Shown here: positions 20,085 to 29,814 of the stretch, in pieces
Layout: each line of letters opens with the position of its first letter
Numbering within the stretch: the stretch's first letter is position 1
From: an uncultured bacterium
GTDB taxonomy: Bacteria > Bacillota > Clostridia > UBA1381
DNA: 64,000 nt
NCBI GenBank assembly: GCA_905215805.1
Contig: CAJMRL010000002.1
Span: forward strand, 1-64,000
Reading direction: 5' to 3'
The notes under the pieces: generated by a model
The model's database searches: none
What the model saw: the letters and a program-made list of their open reading frames with translations, nothing else
What the model was told of the DNA's origin: nothing
Translations under genes and position numbers: made by a program

Positions 20085-23000
20085 ATGAAAAAATCACGCA
20101 TTTTGAGTCTTGCGCTTTCAGCAGCAATGCTTTCTTCTTGCTTTACAAGCATGACATGGGCAAGCGCTGATGAAGTAAAGACTTCAGATGTGGAAACGTC
20201 GAATGAATATACAGCGGATGTTTCGCTTGATGCGGCGGCGCCTGTAGTATATGATTTCAGCCAGATGGAGACCGTTCCCGTTTATTCAGGCGATACGGGA
20301 TATGGTTTCGAGAGTATAACCTCATCGTATGCGTCAAAGGTTACTGAGGGAACAGGCGATGACAGCGAGGGAGTTGGAAGGCAGGTCGCGCCTGTTGAAA
20401 ATATTGTACTTAATGGCGGAGCTGCTGAGGTTACTGAGAGTGACGGGGAGTATATTCAATATACAAACAGCAGTAATTATAATTACGGCGGACTGGTTTT
20501 TAGAGCAGATGTTGAACCGGGAGCATATAGGGTTACAGTAGTATTCGCTGACGGTACGACAAAGGATACAGCACAGATAGCAGTTTCCGGAATGCAGGCA
20601 TCAAGACTTACAAGTACATCTGCATGGGATAATGCAAAGCTGGTCAAGAGAAATACATCAGCAAGCTTCAGCGGTACAACCTGGCAGTATGACTTTGTTA
20701 CAGGAGAGGACTTTATTGAAATAGAGGTTGAACCTAAGGCGCAGCCTAAGGCAGATGATCCTCAGACAGTTGGAGTTAAGTCGATTTCAATTGCTCAGAT
20801 TGAAAAGGAAGCAAGCGAAGATAATAAGCCGACAGTGTTCGTACTTGGCGACTCGACACAGAAGACATATACTTTTGAAGAAAACAGCATGAGCGGCTGG
20901 GGACAGACTATAGCTCAGATGTTTGATTTAGACAAGGTAAATGTAGTAAACTATTCAATGGGCGGACGTTCAATGAAGGCTAATTATCAGGAAGGACGTT
21001 TTGATGATATATTAATGACGGCAAAGCCGGGCGATTATGTATTGATTCATTCGGCTCATAATGATGAAAGTACCGGAAACAGTGCAGGACCGGAAGCACG
21101 TTTTGGACGTGGTTCTAATACAGCTACATATACTAACTGGCTTCATGAGATATATATTCCGTCAATGAAGGTAATGGGATTAAATCCTGTTCTTGTCACA
21201 GGTATGCCCAGAACAAATAACGGAGTTGTAAAGAGCGGATTTAATCCGGATTCAGTTTCAATTATGAAGGCAGCAGCGGAAGCTGACAGCAGCGTAAAGT
21301 GCATTGATCTTTTCTCGGCTGCAAGCGATTATATAAAAGCTATAGGCGCTGAGGAGACAAAATATATTTATCAGTCTCTTGAAGCAGGAGAAACAGCAGG
21401 AAAGACAAACAGCGGTTCTTACGCAAACGGTCATCCGGATAACAAGATAGATGGAACTCATTTTAAAGAAGCTTATTCAAAGCAGCTCTCAAGAATGATT
21501 GCTCAGTCGATATTTGATCAGCAGGAAGATGCTGTAATGGGCGGGCTTGCAGATTTACTCAGTGATAATGTAAAGCAGGCTTGCGAAGACGGAAATTGGG
21601 TAGAGCATGTTTTCCCTGAAATGGCAAACGATGTCAGCACGATAGGAAATGTTCCTGAAGGAGCATCTTCACAGGGAACAAACGCTTATTACAGAAATCA
21701 GATAGAAAAAGTGCTCCAGCTTGGAGCTATGGCTAAGGACGAAAACGGAAACTTTAATCCTAATGCAGAAATGACAGTGGGACAGTTTGCAAAGTCTTTA
21801 ACGGAGCTTTGGGATCTTGATGAGAATGTATTAAGTGATTATATGACTAATGATGTTCCGCCGGTACAGACGACAGAACCAGTGCCAACGGTAGATCCTT
21901 CTCCGATACAGGCGGTAAAGGCTGTTGCAGTGTACGATGAAAACGGCAGACTTAAAAGTATCACATCAGAGGATATAGTTATACAGAATCCGAATGATAT
22001 AGAAATTGAACCGGTAGATGGGGCTGTGGTATATATCTGGAATAATCTTCAGGATATGGAGCCGTTATGCCCGCCGATTAAGTCTCAGCAGACAGTATCT
22101 CTTTCAACGGATATAAGTCTTATGGCAGACGGTAATAATGAATATGTAGTAGGAAATAATCTCACTGAGGGCGAAACTCTTGCAGCTGACACAACTCTTA
22201 TTGAAAGTGAAGATGTAACTGTAGTAACCTGCGGAGATGATGCACCTGTAAAGAATCAGACAGGCGGTGCATTCGTATCGAGCCTTGGTACGGACCTTCG
22301 TCTTGATGGGGACTATGACGGCACAGTAACACCAAAAGCAGGCTGTATGGCGCTTCTTGTAACACCGAAGACTGCGGGAAGAATTTATATTGATGTAAAG
22401 ATCAACAATAACAAATCATTAAGACTTGCAGATTCAGAAGGAATCATAGATGAGTACAGCAACACGTCAGGCGCATCAGCATTCCCGACAGTAGAGTTTG
22501 ATCTTGAAGCAGGAAAAACATACTGTGTATATGCAAAAGGCGGCACGTCTGTATTCTACGGATGCAGGTACGTTTCAAAGGCGAATCTTCCAACACCAGA
22601 GCCGTCTCCGACAATTGATCCGAACGCAACTCCTGAACCGGCAGTTGTAGATAAGACACCTATAGCAGCTGACGCGGCACTTACAAGAGAAGCAATGGCG
22701 GCCGTTATATATGACGCATATCTTGCAAAATTCGGAAAAGCACAGGACGGTACATGGAATAAGCCGGTTTATATGACAGCATATAACGGCTCGAACCTTT
22801 CACCTGACGATCCGAATTACGATCCGAACCTTACAGGACAATCATCACAATATTATCCTTTGGTAGGTTGGGGCGCATTAAAGGATACGGATCAGTTCAA
22901 TAATCAGCTTTACGGAAAAGCAAAGGAAGTTTATAATCTTGGTCTTATGAGAAGTGAAAAGGGGATCGAGAGAGGAAAGATGGTTTGCGGAGACGAAATG

Positions 23001-25421
23001 GAGCCAAAAACTGTCGTAACAAGGGCAAAAGCAGCTAAAGAGTTATACTTCCTGTATAATCTTATTCAAGATAAGGATACAGAAAATCAGACAATACCGG
23101 GTGAGAATATGGCATTTACAAAAGTAGAACAATTGGTAACTCCGAATCCGGATTTGCCTTCATATCCGAGCGGTTCAACAGATCCGAGTACACCGCCGGT
23201 ATCACCAACAACTCAGCCGACGACCCAGCCGGGAAACTTGCCGGCAGACCAGGCGTGGACTGTAAACGATGCAGAATTATACAGCATAGTTACAGCAGCC
23301 GGCAAGGGACAGGAGTTCGGTCCATATAACGGCTTGAGCGGATATGGAGAATGGAATCCAAAAGGCACTTCTGCTGATTATACTCATACAAACGGAGTTA
23401 AGTATACATTCAATTCTTCATGGCAGACGGGTGCAGGCTCACAGACACGCAGATGCTTTAAATTTACTCCTGAGCAGGCTTGTATAGTAACAGTTGCATA
23501 TTCATCGCAGAGCGGCAGACCTCTATATATTTATCAGGGAGATACATTGCTCGCAAGCGGAGAAGAAGGAGCTGTTGATGGAGTAGCGGCTACTATTTCA
23601 GCAGATATAGAGGATATTTCAAAGGGTGACGTATACGTTTACGGCGGAAGCTTGAACAAAGATATCTTTGGAATATTTGCCGATTATTATGATCCTACAG
23701 TCATTGTATACCGCAATGTTTCAGGAAGCATAAACTATACCGGTAATGCTGATACATCAAATATGAAGATCGTATTTACAGATATGAATGACGGTACACA
23801 ATATAAGGTGGATTATGGTAAAACATATTCTGTAGAGCTTCGTCAGAACAGAGAATATAATATCACAATAGAGGGCGTAGACAATGTGTGCGCTACTCTT
23901 GATACAAACTCTGTTAAGGTATATAAGCAGGATATTACAAATGACATTGATTTGGTAGATATAGTAGATACAGAAGTAACTGGTGAGATTGTAACTCATG
24001 GATTGGATATGAGTAATGTTACGCTTACATTTACCGCTCAAGATGATAATTCAATCACAAAGACGGCAACTATAACAGCGGCGTCGGATACATCTATTCC
24101 TACGGCTACAAACAGACTTTCGGTAGTGCTTACTCCGAATCATAAATATACGGTAACAGCTTCGGGCAATGACGGATATTCACTTTCACCGTTGTCGCAG
24201 GAGTATATGATGGTAGCGGGGGATACTGCTCCGTTTAAGAATATACTCTTTACTAAAGACTTGGGTGATGTTGAGTATAAGCGCACAATTACAGTAGGAG
24301 CCGATAAGGATTATGCTACTGTTTCAGAGGCTGTTGCGGCAGTCGCTGCTATGAAAGACAGACCTGACGGTGAAGACGGAAGGGTTGAAATTGTTATCGA
24401 TCCGGGAACATATTGCGAACAGGTTACTGTAAATCCGTCATACATAACATTTAAGGCTGCTGATGAAAATAATAAGCCTACCATTACATGGTACTATGGA
24501 ACCGGATATTTATATTATTCGGCTGGTGATAACGGATATTACAGTGAAGACAGATATGTTCAGAGAACGGAATATGGCTCTGTATCAAGATGGGGCTGTA
24601 GTGTAAGAGTGGTAGGAAGCAATTTTATAGCTGAAAATATTATATTTGAGAATTCTCTTAACTGCCGCGTAACAGATGAGGAACTCGCTGACGGAGTTAT
24701 GGCTGCAGGTCCGGGCTGGTACGGCGATGTTTCGGGAAAACCGGACAGAACTGTTGAGGGATATGATGCAAAAGCACAGGTAGCGGTTGAAAGAGCGGCT
24801 GCGATTGCTATAGACAGAGGAGAAAAATCCGAATTCTACAGATGTGAGTTCATTTCGTCACAGGATACTCTTTATACAGGAGGAAACTCATATTTCAAAG
24901 AGTGCTATATTGAAGGCGGAACAGATTATATTTTCGGCGGAAATTCAGTTGTATTTGAGGATTGTACGCTTGCTTGGCACGGATATTCAGATAGTGCAAA
25001 GGGCGGCTATATAACAGCCTGCAAGACATCAGATGTACCTACCCCGGGCGTTGCGAATTTGAATGCAAACGGATATATATTTAAGGATTGTACTGTAACT
25101 AATTCAAAATATTATACAGAAAATAAGTTTGCAGCAGGAGCATGGGGAAGAAACTGGGGCGGAGCAAATTGTCAGGTTGTATTCCTCAATACCACAATGG
25201 ACGGTGTTGACGTACCGGGAGCATGGACAAAGATGGGCGGAGATTTAAGCGTGTCGATACTCTATGTAGACGGAGTAACAGATAAGAGCGGCGCTCCTGT
25301 TTCTACGGATTCGACAACATATAATCCAAACGGTACAATGGCTGCAAACGGATATACACCTCTCAGCTTCAACGATTATTTCGGCGCTGATTGGACTCCC
25401 GTTCATTATACAGCGGAATAA
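20085..25421 (+). CDS. Secreted CE12 + CE8 multidomain pectin esterase
   Basis: A 1778-residue extracellular protein with a signal peptide (about 1-28). An N-terminal beta-rich domain (about 50-240) leads into an SGNH esterase of the CE12 rhamnogalacturonan/pectin acetylesterase type: GDST with Ser257, HNDES, and DGTH with Asp456/His459. SLH-like segments follow (near 540-590 and 865-1000), separated by Pro/Thr linkers, then beta-sandwich repeats (about 1200-1395). The C-terminal domain (about 1400-1778) is a CE8 pectin methylesterase with QDTLY (Gln1593, Asp1594) and GTDYIFG (Asp1614). One chain can thus strip both acetyl and methyl groups from pectin, opening it to the lyase encoded next. 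The SLH-like parts suggest attachment to the cell surface. Confidence 0.92.
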   Translation: MKKSRILSLALSAAMLSSCFTSMTWASADEVKTSDVETSNEYTADVSLDAAAPVVYDFSQMETVPVYSGDTGYGFESITSSYASKVTEGTGDDSEGVGRQVAPVENIVLNGGAAEVTESDGEYIQYTNSSNYNYGGLVFRADVEPGAYRVTVVFADGTTKDTAQIAVSGMQASRLTSTSAWDNAKLVKRNTSASFSGTTWQYDFVTGEDFIEIEVEPKAQPKADDPQTVGVKSISIAQIEKEASEDNKPTVFVLGDSTQKTYTFEENSMSGWGQTIAQMFDLDKVNVVNYSMGGRSMKANYQEGRFDDILMTAKPGDYVLIHSAHNDESTGNSAGPEARFGRGSNTATYTNWLHEIYIPSMKVMGLNPVLVTGMPRTNNGVVKSGFNPDSVSIMKAAAEADSSVKCIDLFSAASDYIKAIGAEETKYIYQSLEAGETAGKTNSGSYANGHPDNKIDGTHFKEAYSKQLSRMIAQSIFDQQEDAVMGGLADLLSDNVKQACEDGNWVEHVFPEMANDVSTIGNVPEGASSQGTNAYYRNQIEKVLQLGAMAKDENGNFNPNAEMTVGQFAKSLTELWDLDENVLSDYMTNDVPPVQTTEPVPTVDPSPIQAVKAVAVYDENGRLKSITSEDIVIQNPNDIEIEPVDGAVVYIWNNLQDMEPLCPPIKSQQTVSLSTDISLMADGNNEYVVGNNLTEGETLAADTTLIESEDVTVVTCGDDAPVKNQTGGAFVSSLGTDLRLDGDYDGTVTPKAGCMALLVTPKTAGRIYIDVKINNNKSLRLADSEGIIDEYSNTSGASAFPTVEFDLEAGKTYCVYAKGGTSVFYGCRYVSKANLPTPEPSPTIDPNATPEPAVVDKTPIAADAALTREAMAAVIYDAYLAKFGKAQDGTWNKPVYMTAYNGSNLSPDDPNYDPNLTGQSSQYYPLVGWGALKDTDQFNNQLYGKAKEVYNLGLMRSEKGIERGKMVCGDEMEPKTVVTRAKAAKELYFLYNLIQDKDTENQTIPGENMAFTKVEQLVTPNPDLPSYPSGSTDPSTPPVSPTTQPTTQPGNLPADQAWTVNDAELYSIVTAAGKGQEFGPYNGLSGYGEWNPKGTSADYTHTNGVKYTFNSSWQTGAGSQTRRCFKFTPEQACIVTVAYSSQSGRPLYIYQGDTLLASGEEGAVDGVAATISADIEDISKGDVYVYGGSLNKDIFGIFADYYDPTVIVYRNVSGSINYTGNADTSNMKIVFTDMNDGTQYKVDYGKTYSVELRQNREYNITIEGVDNVCATLDTNSVKVYKQDITNDIDLVDIVDTEVTGEIVTHGLDMSNVTLTFTAQDDNSITKTATITAASDTSIPTATNRLSVVLTPNHKYTVTASGNDGYSLSPLSQEYMMVAGDTAPFKNILFTKDLGDVEYKRTITVGADKDYATVSEAVAAVAAMKDRPDGEDGRVEIVIDPGTYCEQVTVNPSYITFKAADENNKPTITWYYGTGYLYYSAGDNGYYSEDRYVQRTEYGSVSRWGCSVRVVGSNFIAENIIFENSLNCRVTDEELADGVMAAGPGWYGDVSGKPDRTVEGYDAKAQVAVERAAAIAIDRGEKSEFYRCEFISSQDTLYTGGNSYFKECYIEGGTDYIFGGNSVVFEDCTLAWHGYSDSAKGGYITACKTSDVPTPGVANLNANGYIFKDCTVTNSKYYTENKFAAGAWGRNWGGANCQVVFLNTTMDGVDVPGAWTKMGGDLSVSILYVDGVTDKSGAPVSTDSTTYNPNGTMAANGYTPLSFNDYFGADWTPVHYTAE

Positions 25422-25452
25422 TATTTTACATAAGAAAATTAAAATGATTTTA

Positions 25453-25480
25453 TAAAGGGCTGGTTTTCAGCCCTTTATTT
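25453..25480 (+). terminator. Terminator after the pectin esterase gene
   Basis: 10-bp stem (25453-25462 with 25468-25477), 5-nt loop, then TTT-rich tail. Confidence 0.8.
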
Positions 25481-25519
25481 TATAAAGCTTAGTAATATAA
25501 ATGAAAGGAAAAATTTCAT

Positions 25520-27907
25520 ATGAAAAAGATAGTATCATTAATCTCGGCAGCGGCTATACTGGGTGCGTTCGTTTTTCCGGTAAATGCGGCCGATAATACA
25601 AAGCTGCTTGCTTTCCCCGGCGCTGAAGGCGGCGGAAAGTACACTACCGGAGCAAGAGGCGGAGACAGTATAGAGGTATATCATGTAACAAACCTGAATG
25701 CTGACGGAGAGGGATCATTTAAGGATGCGGTATCAAAGCCTAACCGTATTATAGTATTTGATGTATCCGGAATTATTACGCTTCCCGAAAAGCTGAAAAT
25801 ACAGCAGTCAAATCTTACTATTTTAGGACAGACGGCACCCGGTGACGGCATTACAATCGCCGGCGCAGATCTTGAGATCGCGGGCAATAATAATATAATA
25901 AGGTATTTGCGTGTAAGACCGACAGATTCGTATGAAGGAGAGCCTGATGGACTGGGGGGCAGATGGATACAGGACGTTATAGTTGATCACTGTTCAGTGA
26001 GCTGGGGAGTTGATGAGCTGCTTACGTTTTATGCAGGCTCAAGGGAGAGTGAGGATAAAAAGGTTTCAGAGAATATAACGGTGCAAAACTGTATAAGCTC
26101 TGAAAGTCTGAAAATGTCGTCGCATATAAAAGGCTCACATGGTTATGGAGGAATAGCGGGAGGAACTAATTACAGCTTTCACCATAACCTTATAGCTCAT
26201 AATGACAGCAGAAATCCAAGGCTTGACAGAAATCTTTCTTCGACGGATATTACGAATAATGTAATTTATGACTGGGGAATGAATTCAATCTATGGAGCAG
26301 AACCGTATTCATATAATAAACAAGAGGAGTTTTCAAATCCGGATTATGTATCCAATGTCAATATAAGAAATAACTATTATAAATTTGGTCCGTCAACACG
26401 TTTTTATGATGGAGAAAAAGTAAGAAATAGAGTATTTGAGGTTACTAATGACGGAACGGTTGAATATAACGGGGAAATGCTTAAATCCAATATATATATA
26501 TCCGGAAACTATGTTTACGGAGATGAGGAGGCTACAGATAATAACTGGAAGGATAATTCAACTGTAAAGAATCAGGAAAAGGCAAATAAACTGGAAGAGC
26601 CTATTGATATGGGCGAGTACAGTATTCCTGAGCAGACAGCACAGGAGGCATATGAGGATGTTCTTGCCACCGCAGGAGCATCTCTTCCGAGACGTGACAG
26701 CATAGACGCCAGAATCGTAAATGATGTAAAAAATGGTACAGGCAGACTCATAAATAAAACGAAAGAGGCAGGCAGCTTTACCGGAGTAACATCTGAAAAG
26801 AGAACCTTTGAAATCCCGCAGGAGTGGAAGGGTGCGAACGCTATGGGCGATGCGGCTGAAACTGATATAGTAGGCAGCGGAGAGTGGAAAGGCTATACAT
26901 GGATCGAAGCTTATGTAAATGATTGGACGCAAGAGCAGTCAGCACCGTCAAACCCGTCTATAACAGTAGAAGCGCCGGTTGTGGCTTCGTATGATATGGA
27001 TATAGATAAGACAGAAGGAAAGGGCTCATGGCCGGTCCTTACATACGGAGAAAAGCTTGCATATAAGGCAAAGGCAGAGGCTGTTAATAATGTAAATGTG
27101 ACGGGTATGGAGCTTTATGACGGAACAAGGCTTATAAAGTCATATGACGGAGCGTACGAAATCGATGACAGTATAGAGCTTGGAGAAGGAACACATTATA
27201 TATTCTCAAGAGCCTATAATGAAAAAGGAGAAAAAACAGATTCGCCGGTATCGATTGTCTATGTAAATGGTGAAGGCTTGGAAGGAGCTGAGCTTACAGA
27301 GCTTGAAGAAATAGGAACTCCGTCCTTTGAGGGCAAGAGCGCAGCGTGGTATGATAAATCCGGAGATACATATTATATAGGCGGAAGCGGTCTTACAGGC
27401 GGTGAAGCAGATTCATGCAGCTTTGTCTATACAAAGGTAAATGGGGATTTTAGCGCGAGCGTAAAAATAGGGGCTATTCCTAAATATGATAACGGGGTGC
27501 TGAGCGGAATGATGGTTCGCGAAAGTACCGACCCGTCATCTGACATGGTATTTTTGGGCGATGGCTGGCTTAAGGGCGGCGAGAATATAACTGTTGTCAA
27601 ACGTATAAACGGAGAAAGTGAAAGAGTATTCATGCCTCTTGAGGATGGCTCACAGGCTGATAATAGCTCAAATGAGCATGAGATGCCCGAATATATGAAG
27701 ATAGAGCGCAGTGGCGATAAGCTCACTCTTTCTGTGGCGAATGCAGACGGTGACTGGAATGGAAATGACCGTAAGCCGATGACTATAGATATAAGCGGCT
27801 GGGGCGATGAGCTTTGCTTGGGACTTGCGATCGACAGCAATGACGGAGTTATTATGCTTCCTTATTATTCTCAAGCGTCATTTAGTGATTTTGTTTTGAA
27901 TAATTAA
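25520..27907 (+). CDS. Secreted PL1-like pectate lyase with C-terminal accessory domains
   Basis: A 795-residue secreted enzyme with a signal peptide ending at VNAA (about residue 24). Residues about 30-430 form a right-handed beta-helix of the pectate lyase type, opening with FPGAEGGGKYTTGARGG and containing VDHCSVSWGVDELL and RNPRLDR, whose arginine is the likely catalytic base of PL1 enzymes. The C-terminal half has an Ig-like segment (about 490-590) and a laminin-G/DUF1349-like sandwich (about 600-795), probably for carbohydrate binding. It cuts demethylated polygalacturonan by beta-elimination, giving unsaturated oligomers suited to the GH88 enzyme. A terminator separates it from the esterase, but no independent promoter is clear. 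Confidence 0.88.
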   Translation: MKKIVSLISAAAILGAFVFPVNAADNTKLLAFPGAEGGGKYTTGARGGDSIEVYHVTNLNADGEGSFKDAVSKPNRIIVFDVSGIITLPEKLKIQQSNLTILGQTAPGDGITIAGADLEIAGNNNIIRYLRVRPTDSYEGEPDGLGGRWIQDVIVDHCSVSWGVDELLTFYAGSRESEDKKVSENITVQNCISSESLKMSSHIKGSHGYGGIAGGTNYSFHHNLIAHNDSRNPRLDRNLSSTDITNNVIYDWGMNSIYGAEPYSYNKQEEFSNPDYVSNVNIRNNYYKFGPSTRFYDGEKVRNRVFEVTNDGTVEYNGEMLKSNIYISGNYVYGDEEATDNNWKDNSTVKNQEKANKLEEPIDMGEYSIPEQTAQEAYEDVLATAGASLPRRDSIDARIVNDVKNGTGRLINKTKEAGSFTGVTSEKRTFEIPQEWKGANAMGDAAETDIVGSGEWKGYTWIEAYVNDWTQEQSAPSNPSITVEAPVVASYDMDIDKTEGKGSWPVLTYGEKLAYKAKAEAVNNVNVTGMELYDGTRLIKSYDGAYEIDDSIELGEGTHYIFSRAYNEKGEKTDSPVSIVYVNGEGLEGAELTELEEIGTPSFEGKSAAWYDKSGDTYYIGGSGLTGGEADSCSFVYTKVNGDFSASVKIGAIPKYDNGVLSGMMVRESTDPSSDMVFLGDGWLKGGENITVVKRINGESERVFMPLEDGSQADNSSNEHEMPEYMKIERSGDKLTLSVANADGDWNGNDRKPMTIDISGWGDELCLGLAIDSNDGVIMLPYYSQASFSDFVLNN

Positions 27908-27915
27908 TCAAATAT

Positions 27916-27950
27916 AAACAGCGATAGAGCAATTTCTATCGCTGTTTTTT
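27916..27950 (+). terminator. Terminator after the pectate lyase gene
   Basis: Perfect 13-bp stem (27916-27928 with 27935-27947), 6-nt loop, T-run to 27950. Confidence 0.92.
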
Positions 27951-28014
27951 ATAAAAATAAAAAAATATCAAAAAGGGCTTGTAATTTTTTATTATTCATG
28001 ATATAATTATCTAT

Positions 28015-28043
28015 TTGACTTTTTGGAAAAAATGTGTTATAAT
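28015..28043 (+). promoter_or_regulatory. Promoter of carD-ispD-ispF
   Basis: TTGACT (28015-28020), 17 nt, TATAAT (28038-28043), about 58 nt before the carD start. Confidence 0.85.
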
Positions 28044-28100
28044 ATATTATGTAAAGGAAATTAGTTGATAGTATTTAGTTATAGTAGGGAGCATCATAAA

Positions 28101-28598
28101 ATGAAAACATATTCCGTGGGAGATAAGGTCGTACATCCTATGCATGGCGCAGGAATTGTCGAAGAAATAAAAGAAATTGATTTTGGCGGGAAAAAGAAAA
28201 AATATTACGAGGTAAGATTTGCGGTTGGCAATATGGTTACCAATATTCCTGTGGAAAATGCGGAGCGTATAGGGATACGTGATGTTATAAGCAAGGATGA
28301 AGCAAGGAAGGTTCTTGAAACTTTTCATTCCATGGATATTGAAGATGATCTTAATTGGAATAAGCGTCAGCGTGAGAATATGGCAAAAATTAAATCCGGT
28401 GATATTTATGAGGTTCTTTGTGTTTTAAAGGAGCTTATGTATAGGGATATGACAAAGGGTCTTTCCACAAGTGAGAGAAAAACGCTTGGCTCGGCAAAAC
28501 AGATCGTTGTGAGTGAGCTGGTGCTTTCAGGATTTGCAGATATAAAGGATATTGAAGCGATAATGCAGGACACTATAAAGGAATTAGAGGAAAAATGA
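28101..28598 (+). CDS. CarD family RNA polymerase-binding regulator
   Basis: A 165-residue CarD/CdnL-type protein. The N-terminal Tudor-like RNA polymerase-interaction domain begins KTYSVGDKVVHPMHGAGIVEEI, and the helical C-terminal domain contacts promoter DNA in known members, stabilising open complexes. The frame opens at TTG 28065 behind AAAGGA, but the ATG at 28101 fits where the domain begins and has its own AGGGAG. Its last codons overlap ispD (ATGA). The carD-ispD neighbourhood is common in Firmicutes. Confidence 0.9.
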   Translation: MKTYSVGDKVVHPMHGAGIVEEIKEIDFGGKKKKYYEVRFAVGNMVTNIPVENAERIGIRDVISKDEARKVLETFHSMDIEDDLNWNKRQRENMAKIKSGDIYEVLCVLKELMYRDMTKGLSTSERKTLGSAKQIVVSELVLSGFADIKDIEAIMQDTIKELEEK

Positions 28599-29275
28599 CG
28601 GTATCTGTAGTGATTGCGGCGGGAGGGAGAGGAACCCGCATGGGAGCCGGATTCAATAAGGTTTTTATGAAGCTGGCAGGTGAAGAGGTTATTCTTCATA
28701 CAATGAGAGCTTTTGAAGCTAACAAAGATGTTGATGAGATAATAGTTGTTATAGGTGAAGATGATAAGGAAAGAGTCATCAATATCGCGGAAGCGGCACA
28801 TATCACAAAACTCAGCGCGGTAACTGCCGGAGGAGAAAGCCGATGCAGAAGTGTGTATAATGGGATACAGCTTGCAAAGGGCGATTTTATAGCTATACAT
28901 GACGGCGCAAGAGCACTTATAGGACAAAAGGAGATAAGCGCTGTTATTTCTGATGCTAAAAAATACGGAGCAGCGGCTTTAGGTGTTCAGTGCAAGGATA
29001 CATTGAAATCGGCTGATGAAAATGGATTTATTATTGGGACTATAGACAGGAGCAGAACCTATCAAATACAGACTCCGCAGGTGTTTGAAAAGGAGCTTAT
29101 TCTTGATGCGCATAAAAGGGCGCGTGAGGAAAATTTTGAACCGACGGACGACTGTGCGCTTATAGAGTATTACGGAGGAAAAATAAAAATAACTCAGGGC
29201 AGCTATGATAATATCAAGCTTACGACTCCGGAGGATATGTTTATAGGCGAGGAAATTTTAAAGAAAGTAAATTAA
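28595..29275 (+). CDS. ispD: 2-C-methyl-D-erythritol 4-phosphate cytidylyltransferase
   Basis: Transfers CMP from CTP to methylerythritol phosphate, the third step of the non-mevalonate isoprenoid pathway. The 226 residues include the nucleotide-binding loop AAGGRGTRMGAG (9-20) with its following lysine, IHDGARAL, and the late motif TDDCALIEYYGG. Length matches the family. It overlaps carD by 4 nt and precedes ispF, which acts two steps later. Confidence 0.96.
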   Translation: MTVSVVIAAGGRGTRMGAGFNKVFMKLAGEEVILHTMRAFEANKDVDEIIVVIGEDDKERVINIAEAAHITKLSAVTAGGESRCRSVYNGIQLAKGDFIAIHDGARALIGQKEISAVISDAKKYGAAALGVQCKDTLKSADENGFIIGTIDRSRTYQIQTPQVFEKELILDAHKRAREENFEPTDDCALIEYYGGKIKITQGSYDNIKLTTPEDMFIGEEILKKVN

Positions 29276-29278
29276 GGG

Positions 29279-29309
29279 AGGGATACATATAGGTATCCCT
29301 TGTTTTGTT
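29279..29309 (+). terminator. Weak hairpin between ispD and ispF
   Basis: 8-bp stem (29279-29286 with 29293-29300), 6-nt loop, then a broken T-run. It may lower read-through into ispF or be a processing site. Confidence 0.45.
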
Positions 29310-29323
29310 AAGGAGGAATCAAG

Positions 29324-29797
29324 ATGAGAATAGGACAGGGATATGACGTGCATAAGCTTGTCGAGGGAAGAAAATGTATTATATGCGGAGTTGAGATACC
29401 GTATGAAAAGGGCTTGCTGGGTCATTCAGACGCAGACGTGGCACTGCACGCATTGTCAGACGCGATTCTGGGAGCGGCAGCCTTGGGGGATATAGGAAGG
29501 CACTTTCCTGATAATGACCCGGAATTTGAGGGTGTGGACAGCAGAGTATTACTAAGAAGAGTGGTTGACATGGCACATGAAAAGGGCTATAATATAAGCA
29601 ATGCAGATATAACAATTGTAGCTCAAAAACCGAAAATGCTGCCTTATATTGAAAAGATGAGAGCTAATGTTGCGTCCGATCTTGCAGTTGACATAGACTG
29701 TGTAAATGTTAAGGCGACGACTACAGAGCATTTGGGATTTGAAGGCAGGGGAGAAGGTATATCTTCGACTGCTGTTGTTCTGCTCGAAAATAAATAA
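29324..29797 (+). CDS. ispF: 2-C-methyl-D-erythritol 2,4-cyclodiphosphate synthase
   Basis: A 157-residue trimeric enzyme that cyclises CDP-methylerythritol 2-phosphate with loss of CMP. Zinc ligands Asp8, His10 (GQGYDVHKL) and His42 are all in place. [19 protein letters not shown] and [14 protein letters not shown] are standard. AAGGAGG lies before the ATG. It follows ispD with a weak hairpin between them. Confidence 0.97.
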   Translation: MRIGQGYDVHKLVEGRKCIICGVEIPYEKGLLGHSDADVALHALSDAILGAAALGDIGRHFPDNDPEFEGVDSRVLLRRVVDMAHEKGYNISNADITIVAQKPKMLPYIEKMRANVASDLAVDIDCVNVKATTTEHLGFEGRGEGISSTAVVLLENK

Positions 29798-29814
29798 AAG
29801 GGGACTTTATTTGA

